From Cherax quadricarinatus (lineage: Eukaryota; Arthropoda; Malacostraca; Decapoda; Parastacidae): 64,000 nucleotides of DNA. This document shows positions 55,150 to 64,000 of the stretch, one piece after another; position 1 is the stretch's first letter, and the number at the start of each line of letters is the position of its first letter. The stretch is taken from contig NC_091382.1 in assembly GCF_038502225.1 (NCBI RefSeq), forward strand, positions 11,485,716 through 11,549,715, in the 5' to 3' direction. The notes beneath the pieces were generated by a model, which saw only the letters and a program-made list of their open reading frames with translations, did not search any database and was not told where the DNA came from. A program made the translations under genes and the position numbers.

Positions 55150-55790
55150 ATAGAACAAGGTGAGTAATTTATTTTTTTATGGGAGCTGGAGGAAGACTGA
55201 AAGAACAGGGATAAAGTTGGATGAGCTGGTTTTGTTTGATATAGCATATTGCTGGTTTAGTTACATTATTGAGATGGTGATTTTTAACAATAGCTCTAAA
55301 TCGATTGGCAGCCTGGTGACCTTTCAGTGTTTCAGGCAATGAATTCCAGATCCTAGGGCCTTTTATGCACGCTGAATTTTTGCAAAGGGTGATTTGGAAA
55401 CGGGGAATGTCGAAGAGAGTTCTGTGTCTTGTGTTACGGTTGTGTGTTTTTTGCAACTATCAAGGAAAACTTTCAGAGGGTTTATAATGGAGTTTAATGT
55501 TCTATATATATAATAAGCACAGTAATATGAGTGAATATTTTGTATATTAAGTAAGTTCAGGCTCTTGAAGAGCAAGGGGCTGTGTTGTCTGGCACAGGAA
55601 TGGGCGACAGTCTGCACAGCAGTTTTTTGTTGGGTTATTAATTGTTTAAGATGATTTGGTTTAGCAGATCCCTAGGCACAATTACCATGGGTGAGGTAAG
55701 GATAGATTAGAGAGTGGTATAGTTTAATGTATGTTTAATCTTAAGTCTGTTAATAAAGGGGATATAAATAAGATCTTGAGGATATCTCTC
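55150..55790 (-). pseudogene. CR1/L2-like LINE 3' end
   Basis: Two frames (55617-55363 and 55456-55169) contain LLFKSLNLLNIQNIHSYYCA and HNRNTRHRTLFDIPRFQITL, KGPRIWNSLPETLKGH, the C-terminal end of this LINE family. One frameshift separates them. The RT catalytic part is absent. Confidence 0.75.
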
Positions 55791-56142
55791 CAAGAGAGAA
55801 CCCACAGTAATGGATTCAAATTAAAAAAGTTTAGATTTAGAAAGGATATAGGAAAGTATTGGTTTGGAAATAGGATAGTTGATGAGTGGAACAGTCTACC
55901 TAGTTAGGTTATTGAGGTTAAAACTTGGGGTAGTTCCAAATTTAGGTTGGATAAATACATGAGTGAGAGGGATTGGATTTGAGTGGGACTTGCATATGAG
56001 TGGATTGAGTTATCAGAGTTTATTTCTTGGGTGACATTGAAAATTGGGTTGGGCAAATATTTTGTTAGTGGGATGGATTGTAAAGGACTTGCCTATTATG
56101 CGCCAACAGGCCTGCTGCAGTGTTCCTCCTTTCTTATGTTCA
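55756..56142 (+). mobile_element. CR1-like LINE C-terminal fragment
   Basis: The plus strand encodes a decayed RKDIGKYWFGNRIVDEWNSL and a FRLDKYMSERDW block, which is the C-terminal end of another CR1-like family, and ends in GGCCTGCTGCAGTGTTCCTC with TTCTTATGTTC. The last part recurs at 34630-34680. Confidence 0.6.
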
Positions 56143-56269
56143 AAATGCACTGCATAACTATGGGCTTTTACATGCATTATACAATACCATGTAATACGTA
56201 CCACATATTACTCCTAAGGTCAAAACACTTAGATCTTCTAGTTAATTTATGAGGCACAAGGTTAGTACT

Positions 56270-56635
56270 AGATTTAATATTTATAGTGTTAGACTCTGTC
56301 CCAATTCAATGTATATTGCTAAATTTAGTGACTCGTATGGAAAACCACATTCAAGGGGGAACTAAGTGAAGCTGCCCAACAGTGTCATCATGGGCTGTAT
56401 AACACAAGGGAGGGAGGGAGATTGCATTCAGACAGTGACTGACAGATGTTCACTGGATGACCGAACAATCAGCATTTTGGTCACTGCTGCTGCAACTGTG
56501 TAAGTGTCAACCACTGACCTGCCAGATACACCTGGGGTAGGCAATAAGTTTTTAACTGATGAGCTACATCACCAGCCTATCTTGCTTAAGTAAATTTATT
56601 TAAGTATAGTTACACATAAGTACAAATATTATAAG
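56270..56635. other. No recognised feature
   Basis: No credible coding frame and no match to other repeats in this window were seen. Confidence 0.4.
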
Positions 56636-56812
56636 TAGTAACACATACAGAACAACCACTCTGAAGAGAATAGTGAACTTCCAAGCAGATTATCATGGAT
56701 AATAGTTCCTTGATAATGTGAGAACTCATGAAAGCATTTGGAAGTTCACTATTCTTTTCACAGTGGTTCTGCATCTGTATTCTTATTGCATAGTAACATA
56801 TGTGTAAATTAC
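56636..56812. repeat. Foldback repeat
   Basis: Left CAGAACAACCACTCTGAAGA followed by GAATAGTGAACTTCCAA (56648-56684) is nearly complementary to TTGGAAGTTCACTATTC followed by TTTTCACAGTGGTTCTG (56738-56771). A related but more decayed copy is at 61140-61290 (ACGAACTTCCAAGCGC, TTTTTTCACAGTGGTTGTTC). Confidence 0.65.
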
Positions 56813-56865
56813 CCACCAGGTTAACCTAAAAAAGTATAAGTGACTTAGTATTTCCATTGGAGTCC

Positions 56866-58205
56866 TTATTTATTTATTTATTTAATTTATTGATGTCTTT
56901 GCAGATAGTACATTGAGATTATGTATTTACAATAATGGATTTCAATGCAAAGAAAGCCTCTATTATGCCTAGGCATTATGGGCCGACTTAACATTATTAG
57001 CTTACTGACTACTTAACACTAAGAATTATATCATAGTTGTACAGTAGATTATTAATTATAATTAATCTAATTTATATAAGACAAAAGATATATTCATATA
57101 TTCAAGAATGCTTTTGTGAAAAAAATGATTCAATTACATTCCTGTCGACAATGGATAAAAGGTTCAAAAGTAATTGTTGAAATTATGATATGGTAATACA
57201 TATTAAGTATGTGAGTACTGAGTATTTAGAATTTAGTCTAGGGTGATTAAGTGACTTTTGAGAAGAGTCTTAAAATTGATTTTCAGACCAGGTTACTTTA
57301 GTATCTTCTGGTAATGAATTCCATATTTTGGGGCCCTTTATATGCATAGTTTTTACACAGTGTGATACGGACACGAGGTACATCAAAAAGAGATCTGTGT
57401 CTTGTGTTATGGTCATGTGTCCTGTTAAGGTTAGCAAGAAGTTTGAGTGGAGGGTTTATATTTGCATGTATTGTTGTGTGTATGTAGTAGGCACATGAAT
57501 AAGTATGGATGTTCTTAATGGTGAGCAGATTTAGACTTTTGAAAATTGGTGGAGTATGCTGGCGGGAGTGGGAATTTGTTATCATTCTGACTGCTGCCTT
57601 TTGCTGGGTTATTAGAGGTCTTAGGTGATTTAATGTTGTTGATCCCCATGCACAAATTCCATATGTGAGATAAGGGTATATGAGTGAATGGTACAGTGCC
57701 AGGAGAGCTGATTGTGGAATGTAGTACCGTATCTTTGATAGTATGCCTACAGTCTTAGAGATTTTCTTGGTGATTTGTTGTATATGTGTCTGGAACTTAA
57801 GGCTACTGTCAAGGTGGATACCTAGGAATTTTCCCTCAGCAAGTCTTGTGACTGATGATCCATTTAGCATTATGTTAAATGGAACATTTGCAGCTTTGTT
57901 TCCAAACTGAATGAAATAGGTTTTATCAGTATTCAGGGTAAGCTTATTGGTCATCATCCAGGCAGATATTTTCTGCAATTCGGCATTGACAGTGTTGGCG
58001 AGTATGACTGGGTTTGGGTGGGAGAAGACGTATGTCGTGTCATCTGCAAATAACATAGGTTTGAGTAGCTGTGATGCATTCGATAGATCATTGATGTAGA
58101 TGAGAAAGAGGAGTGGTCCAAGGACACTTCCTTGTGGGACTCCTACTGTGATTGGTTGGGTGGAAGATTTGCACCATTTGCATACACATATTGAATTCTG
58201 CTACT
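56866..58205 (-). mobile_element. CR1/L2-like LINE, 5'-truncated, with 3' UTR
   Basis: On the minus strand the RT C-terminal half (58205-57298) is followed by a 3' UTR with ATGCCTAGGCATAATAGAGG and a (TAAA)n tail at 56866-56884. The same 3' UTR ends the plus copy at 48200-48345. Confidence 0.8.
57298..58205 (-). pseudogene. LINE reverse transcriptase, C-terminal half
   Basis: The frame is open from about 58205: VPQGSVLGPLLFLIYINDLS (motif B), MLFADDTTYVF (motif C), WMMTNKLTLNTDKTYFIQFG, GIHLDSSLKFQTHIQQITKK, YPYLTYGICAWG and HNTRHRSLFDVPRVRI. The end is frameshifted at KGPQNMEFITRRY compared with GPRIWNSLPE in the related copy. It has no endonuclease or motif A, so cannot act alone. Confidence 0.85.
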
Positions 58206-58820
58206 AAGGTATGACTTGAGGGAGTGGCTTCTGATACTATAGTGCCTTAGACAAACTTCTGGGGCCGCACTTTTATCAATGGAAAATTGTAAATATTTAA
58301 TAACAGCTCAAACACATGTCTTTCAGGTGTACATATAAAATATTAAGATACCCTTGTGCCTTGAATGTTTGTAAAGAATTACTCTATCATAACCTTTTGT
58401 AACCTTCTTTCCCGTGACTGAACTAATGTCCATGCTCCTGTACTATTGCCATCATCTATTTTGGCCAAATAATTATAATAATTTATCCAGAACTGACTAC
58501 CAGTATAGTCTACCAACTCAATATATTTATTTTTGGCTTATGTAATGTCATTCAGCTCTGCACAAATAATGTATCATGTGGAAATAAATTTTGAATTTGA
58601 ATTTGAAAATGTATGAATCTTATTAGATTTCACGTAGTCCAAACTATACTTATGTATCTTTTATTTAATTTTAAGTGCTAATGAAAAGTTGTAGGTTTAG
58701 CATGTCTGAAATACTCTGTACAACTGATTTTTCTAAATAAGTAACTAGTAAGATCTCTTTGGAAATAGAGTTAATTTTCATTATCACTTAAAAATTAAGT
58801 TGAAAACAACTAATCACTGA
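58206..58820. other. No recognised feature
   Basis: AT-rich sequence without credible coding frames. GAAATAAATTTTGAATTTGA near 58580-58600 looks like the A-rich end of an unidentified LINE. Confidence 0.4.
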
Positions 58821-58825
58821 CCAGA

Positions 58826-58881
<56 letters not shown>
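58826..58881. repeat. (ATT)n microsatellite
   Basis: Uninterrupted TTA triplets for about 55 bp, followed by ATCAAAAAGAAGCACTAAAC. The same tail follows the (ATT)n run at 60031-60066. Confidence 0.95.
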
Positions 58882-58882
<1 letters not shown>

Positions 58883-59064
58883 CAAAAAGAAGCACTAAAC
58901 CACAAGGGCTATACATCTGACCAGATATTAATTCAATAAATGGATTAAAAGACATTAATTCAATAAATACATTTTCATATGAATGAGATTATGAGCTCAC
59001 ACAAGCAAGATACTTACTAGTTGTTGCTGTTGTTGTTGTAGGTGTTAAGATACAGTATGATATA

Positions 59065-59398
59065 CAGGTCTCCCTCAACATTCACGGGCTTCACACATTC
59101 GCGAATTCCCAACCGCCAAATTCCCAGCCGCCAAATCATAATTAAGTTTCCCGCCACCTGCGAGTCCCTACTACCCTCCCTCCGACCCTCACAACTGCCA
59201 GTCAGCCCTCCCACCACTCAGTGTGGTGAGTGTTTTGTTTGTTCATTATTTGCTATTAAACTACAGTATAAATAATGTAAACCCATTCATGACTGCATAT
59301 TGGAATGGCTATTCGGACAGGTATTAGACGGTGACATCATGTGTTTACTCTTGAACACTGCAAAGAATTAAACATTTCTGCTACAGCTAATAATAACA

Positions 59399-59450
<52 letters not shown>

Positions 59451-59947
59451 TGATATAACTGAAGAAGGAAATTGTACAAAAATACGAGGGAGTGGTTGAC
59501 ACATCGTCAGTTTGACTTTGTTTATGCTGGAGTGAGCATTAGTCTCCCTGCTCTTCCAAACATTTTACAATAATTCATTGTGTTTGGTGCTTGTAGATTG
59601 AGTGTGACTGGAGTGGTAGAGGCAGTGATTGAGGCAATGGTATTTAATAACATACATGTTAATAATAATACATGTTATTAATAATATGTACTATTATTAT
59701 TTATAACATATATGTTATTAAATACATACATGTTAATAATAATACATGTTATTAATAATAACATGTACTATTATTATTTATAACATATATGTTATTAAAT
59801 ACCACTGCCTCAACCGCTGAATTATTGTGAAATGTTTGGAAGAGCAGGGAGACTAATGTTCACTCCAGCGTAAACAAAGTCACACCGACGATGTGTCAAC
59901 CACTCACTCGTATTTTTGTACAATTTCCTTCTTCAATTATATCGTAT

Positions 59948-59978
<31 letters not shown>

Positions 59979-60551
59979 TGTTATTATTAGCAATAGCAGA
60001 AATGTTCGATTCTTTGCTGTGTTCAAGATTATTATTATTATAATCAAAAAGAAGCGCTAAGCCACATCTGTGTTCAAGAGTAAACACATGATGTCACCGT
60101 CTAATACCTTTCCTAATAGCCATTCCAATATGCAGTCATGAATGGGTTTACATTATTTATACTGTAGTTTAATAGCAAATAATGAACAAACAAAACACTC
60201 ACCACACTGAGTGGTGGGAGGGCTGGCTGCCAGTTGCAGGGGTCGGAGGGAGGGTAGTAGGGACTCGCAGTGATGGAGTCTGTGGTATTTAATAACATAC
60301 ATGTTATTAACATACATGTTATTAACATACATGTTATTAAATAACATACGTTATTAAAGCATAACATGTATATATTTAGTACAATTTACGACGTTTTCAT
60401 GTATTTTATGATTATTCATGGTTCAACAAGTTAAGGAAGCAGTATTGTAATATATTTTCCTACAATATATTGGGGCACCAAACATTCACGGTTTTTCAAC
60501 ATTCGCGAGGCTCTTGATCCCCTAACCCTCGCGAATGTTGAGGGAGACATG
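59065..60551. mobile_element. Foldback (long inverted repeat) DNA element, 1487 bp
   Basis: TA at 59063-59064 and 60552-60553 flank the termini CAGGTCTCCCTCAACATTC and GAATGTTGAGGGAGACATG. Inside, 59160-59370 is the near complement of about 60075-60290, and 59455-59600 is the near complement of 59805-59945. The arms carry (AAT)n and (ATT)n in matching positions. The centre (59640-59805) is itself palindromic (AATAACATACATGTTA types). The whole element could fold into one hairpin of about 650-700 bp per arm. No coding frame is found. Confidence 0.75.
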
Positions 60552-61140
60552 TACTGCATACTTATAAGAGCTCTGCCTCCTGGAAGTCAAGAAAAAATAT
60601 ATTACTGAAATACAGAAGGAAGTTAGAAAGTTACCAACAGACAGGAATGTGAAATTCCCAATTTATATCTGGTGGACCCCAGACTTAAACAACAGTGAAG
60701 CCTTGCATCTCACTCCCAGCCTTGGCAGAGTGTAGTTACTCTTAGTTTAATATCTTTATCATGTACCCCATACTGCAAAGCTGTGATAGTTAAATAAGTT
60801 ACAGTGGTAATGTAGACATTCTTAGTCTCCACTCCACCATAAGTAAGCTTATTTAGGTACATGGACTGTATGACCCTTGTAGGTTTAGTGTATCTTTTTG
60901 ATTGTAATACTACATAGGTACAAGTACACCTAAGTATAGTTACACAAATTTAGGCGAGTATAATTATCATACATAGAAACATATCTCTCAGTCCACACAG
61001 GATTCAAAGAGCATTTTCGTCACTCTGCCAGATCTGGCATAGTGACAAAGGTACTGTGTATGATGATACAGTGTCCAGGTTTGAATCCTGCTGTGGACTG
61101 AAAGATGTTTGTCAAAAATTTGCCAATTTGCAAAGTGTTA
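60552..61140. other. No recognised gene
   Basis: Non-coding sequence with a short SINE-like piece near 61060-61100 (GTGTCCAGGTTTGAATCCTG). No supported gene. Confidence 0.4.
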
Positions 61141-61290
61141 AGTATAGTAACATATGCAAAATAACGAACTTCCAAGCGCATTCGTGATTTCTCATGAGAA
61201 CGCTTTGATGTTTCCTGTTTTTTCACAGTGGTTGTTCTGCATATTACGATATCACCAGTCAACTGTGATCTCATTGTACAGTAACATGTG
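61140..61290. repeat. Decayed foldback repeat, relative of 56636-56812
   Basis: GTAACATATGCAAAATAACG and ACTTCCAAGC, then TTTTTCACAGTGGTTGTTCT and CAGTAACATGTGTG follow the same order as the copy at 56636. The arms are only partly complementary. Confidence 0.5.
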
Positions 61291-61394
61291 TGTATTACCT
61301 AGGATCCCCCCCCCAAAAAAAAAAAAGTCAAAGTGACTTATTTTGACTGCTGTAACTTACAACTGGGCTTTAAATAATAAGATTTTACAAAGAC

Positions 61395-61530
61395 CACATT
61401 GGAAGTATGTCACTTTGACTGACTCTGGGTCATCCTGGTGGGCAATTTACACTTATGTTACTATGTATGATAATTGCATGTTGACAAATTCTATAAATTA
61501 TATAATAGAAATAAATTATATAAATAAACT
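61395..61530 (+). mobile_element. Repeat tail of a third SINE-like family
   Basis: AAGTATGTCACTTTGACTGA, GGGTCATCCTGGTGGGCAAT and TATGTATGATAATTGCATG parallel 8030-8160, 24240-24370 and 27010-27100. The end is TAAATAAACTTGC. Confidence 0.55.
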
Positions 61531-61654
61531 TGCTTTACTGACTCATTTATCTATTACTTAAAACTTTACTTACTTTAATTACTCACTTAATTTACTTATT
61601 TTACTTATTCACTTTACTTATTCACTCACTCATTCACTTGCTTATTTACTTAAT

Positions 61655-61790
61655 AATAATAATAATATCTCTATTTACTACAAGTACATGCACAAGGTAT
61701 ACAGACCATAGCTGACACCAATGACATACTAATATATAGAAAGTCACTTGTTATGTTGAGCATTTCCAGTAAATTAGGTCAGTTTTGTCA
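61655..61790 (-). mobile_element. Family B SINE tail, continuous with the satellite
   Basis: (TAA)n, then ATCTCTATTTACTACAAGTA, CACAAGGTATACAGACC and AAATTAGGTCAGTTTTGTCA follow the reverse family B SINE in order. At the point where the SINE would reach CCCAGGATGCGACCCACACC the sequence enters the tandem array. Confidence 0.8.
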
Positions 61791-64000
61791 CAGGATGCGA
61801 CCCACACCAGTCCACTAACACACAGGATGCGACCCACACCAGTCCACTAACACCCAGGATGCCACCCACACCAGTCCACTAACACCCAGGATGCCACCCA
61901 CACCAGTCCACTAACACCTAGAATGCCACCTACACCAGTCCACTAACACCCAGGATGCCGCCCACACCAGTCCACTAACACCCAGGATGCCGCCCACACC
62001 AGTCCACTAACACCCAGGATGCCACCCACACCAGTCCACTAACACCGAGGACGCCATCCACACCAGTCCACTAACACCCAGGATGCCACCCACACCAGTC
62101 CACTAACACAGAGGACGCCATCCACACCAGTCCACTAACACCCAGGATGCCACCCACACCAGTCCACTAACACCCAGGATGTGACCCACACCAGTCCACT
62201 AACACCCAGGATGTGACCCACACCAGTCCACTAACACCCAGGATGTGACCCACACCAGTCCACTAACACCCAGGATGCTACCCACACCAGTCCACTAACA
62301 CCCAGGATGTGACCCACGCCACTCCACTAACACTCAGGATGCAACCCACGCCACTCCACTAACACCCAGGATTCAACCCACACCAGTCCACTAACACCCA
62401 GGATGCCACCCAAACAAGTTCACTAACACCCAAGATGCCACCCACAGCAGTCCAATAACACCCAGGATGTGACCCACATCAGTCCACTAACACCCAGGAT
62501 GTGTCCCACACCAGTCCACTAACACCCAGGATGCCACCCACACCAGTCCACTAACACCCAGGATGCCACCCACACCAGTCTACTAACACCCAGGATGCCA
62601 CCCACACCAGTCCACTAACACCCAGGATGCCACCCACACCAGTCCACTAACACCCAGGATGCCACCCACACCAGTCCACTAACACCCAGGATGCCACCCA
62701 CACCAGTCCACTAACACCCAGGATGCCACCCACACCAGTCCACTAACACCCAGGATGCCACCCACACCAGTCCACTAACACACAGGATGCCACCCACACC
62801 AGTCCACTAACACCCAGGATGCCACCCACACCAGTCCACTAACACCCAGGATCCCACCCACACCAGTCCACTAACACCCAGGATGCCACCCACACCAGTC
62901 CACTAACACCCAGGATGCGACCCACACCAGTCCACTAACACCCAGAATGTGACCCACACCAGTCCACTAACACCCAGGATGTGACCCACACCAGACCACT
63001 AACACCCAGGATGTGACCCACACCAGTCAACTAACACCCAGGATGTGACCCACACCAGTCAACTAACACCCAGGATGTGACCCACACCAGTCCACTAACA
63101 CCCAGGATGTGACCCACACCAGTCCACTAACACCCAGGATGTAACCCACACCAGTCAACTAACACCCAGGATGTGACCTACACCAGTCAACTAACACCCA
63201 GGATGTGACCCACACCAGTCAACTAACACCCAGGATGTGACCCACACCAGTCCACTAACACCCAAGATGTGACCCACACCAGTCAACTAACACCCAGGAT
63301 GTGACCCACACCAGTCCACCAACACCCAGGATGCCACCCACACCAGTCCACTAACACCCAGGATGTGACCCACACCAGTCCACTAACACCCAGGATGCCA
63401 CCCACACCAGTCCACTAACCCCCAGGATGTCACCCACACCAGTCCACCAACACCCAGGATGCCACCCACACCAGTCCACTAACACCCAGGATGTGACCCA
63501 CACCAGTCCACTAACACCCAGGATGCCACCCATACCAGTCCACTAACACCCAGGATGTGACCCACACCAGTCCACTAACACCCAGGATGCCACCCACACC
63601 AGTCCACTAACACCCAGGATGTGACCCATACCAGTCAACTAACACCCAGGATGCCACCCACGCCAGTCCACTAACACCCAGGATGCCACCCACGCCAGTC
63701 CACTAACACCCAGGATGCCACCCACACCAGTCCACTAACACCCAGGATGCCACCCGCACCAGTCCACTAACACCCAGGATGTGACCCACACCAGTCCACT
63801 AACACCCAGGATGTGACCCACACCAGTCCACTAACACCCAGGATGTGACCCACACCAGTCAACTAACACCCAGGATGTGACCCACACCAGTCAACTAACA
63901 CCCAGGATGTGACCCACACCAGTCAACTAACACCCAGGATGTGACCCACACCAGTCAACTAACACCCAGGATGTGACCCACACCAGTCAACTAACACCCA
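61791..64000. repeat. 32-bp satellite array derived from a SINE, about 69 units, continuing past the window
   Basis: The unit CCCAGGATGTGACCCACACC followed by AGTCAACTAACA repeats every 32 bp. AGGAT positions 61792, 62880 and 63904 differ by exact multiples of 32 (34 and 66 units), so there is no net length change. Variation is confined to a few columns: GATGcgACC, GATGccACC or GATGtgACC, and GTCcACT or GTCaACT. The unit equals the body of the SINE copies at 7161-7464 and 17284-17602. Open frames crossing it are artefacts of the repeat. Confidence 0.95.

Noticed and set aside
63351..63533. Open frame with repeated Gly/Trp-rich motif in the terminal array
   Set aside because: The repeat unit is 32 bp, so any frame changes with each unit and reflects only the tandem repeat. 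There is no start context or domain.
61791..64000. CRISPR-like regular array
   Set aside because: There are no unique spacers; units are joined directly, and the surrounding genome is eukaryotic. It is a satellite.

Overview
The window looks like one stretch of a large, repeat-choked arthropod genome, most likely a decapod crustacean. Three things suggest this: the mix of RTE, CR1-like and RNase-H-bearing LINEs with tRNA-headed SINEs; a Penelope element; and abundant piggyBac (TTAA) and Tigger/pogo (TA) DNA transposons. The species assignment is inference. There is no bacterial-type gene organisation, and almost all of the open frames belong to transposons in various states of decay.

One host gene can be reconstructed on the + strand. 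It is a CCCH/WWE/PARP-catalytic mono-ADP-ribosyltransferase of the PARP7 (TIPARP)/PARP12 type. Its three coding exons (10269-11335, 23402-23548, 53626-53881) join in phase at canonical GT/AG sites into a 489-residue protein. Introns 1 (12.1 kb) and 2 (30.1 kb) carry most of the transposons.

Layout. 1-4917: minus-strand RNase-H LINE (gag-EN-RT-RH, decayed). 4918-7560: a SINE interrupted by a second LINE, itself interrupted by a TTA-flanked Harbinger-like element, plus another SINE. 7560-10247: short tandem repeats and unassigned repeats. 10248-11335: PARP exon 1. 12-18 kb: LINE fragments and a jerky/Tigger pseudogene split by a 3.2 kb Penelope element with an intact 815-codon ORF. 18055-22714: TTAA element split by a near full-length RTE LINE. 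23402-23548: PARP exon 2. 23692-29933: TA-flanked DNA element filled with SINE, CR1, MITE and Tigger insertions. 29984-34385: hAT pseudogene with two TTAA insertions. 34.4-48.0 kb: a dense mosaic of two long piggyBac copies (one with only a single in-frame stop), several Tigger copies and RTE debris. 48.0-53.1 kb: a Tigger derivative, a CR1/L2-like LINE with three later insertions, and a decayed third piggyBac. 53626-53881: PARP exon 3 with poly(A) signals. 54-61 kb: LINE tails, hairpin repeats and a 1.5 kb foldback element. 61791 to the end: a 32-bp satellite of about 69 units that grew out of the body of a SINE.

The most unusual observations are the satellite born from a SINE (exact 32-bp register, seeded by a CCCAGG direct repeat that every SINE copy carries 32 bp apart), the PARP gene spread over 43.6 kb of nested transposons, the open Penelope ORF, the nearly intact piggyBac, and a 41-bp insert with CCTAA repeats and an 11-bp target duplication.
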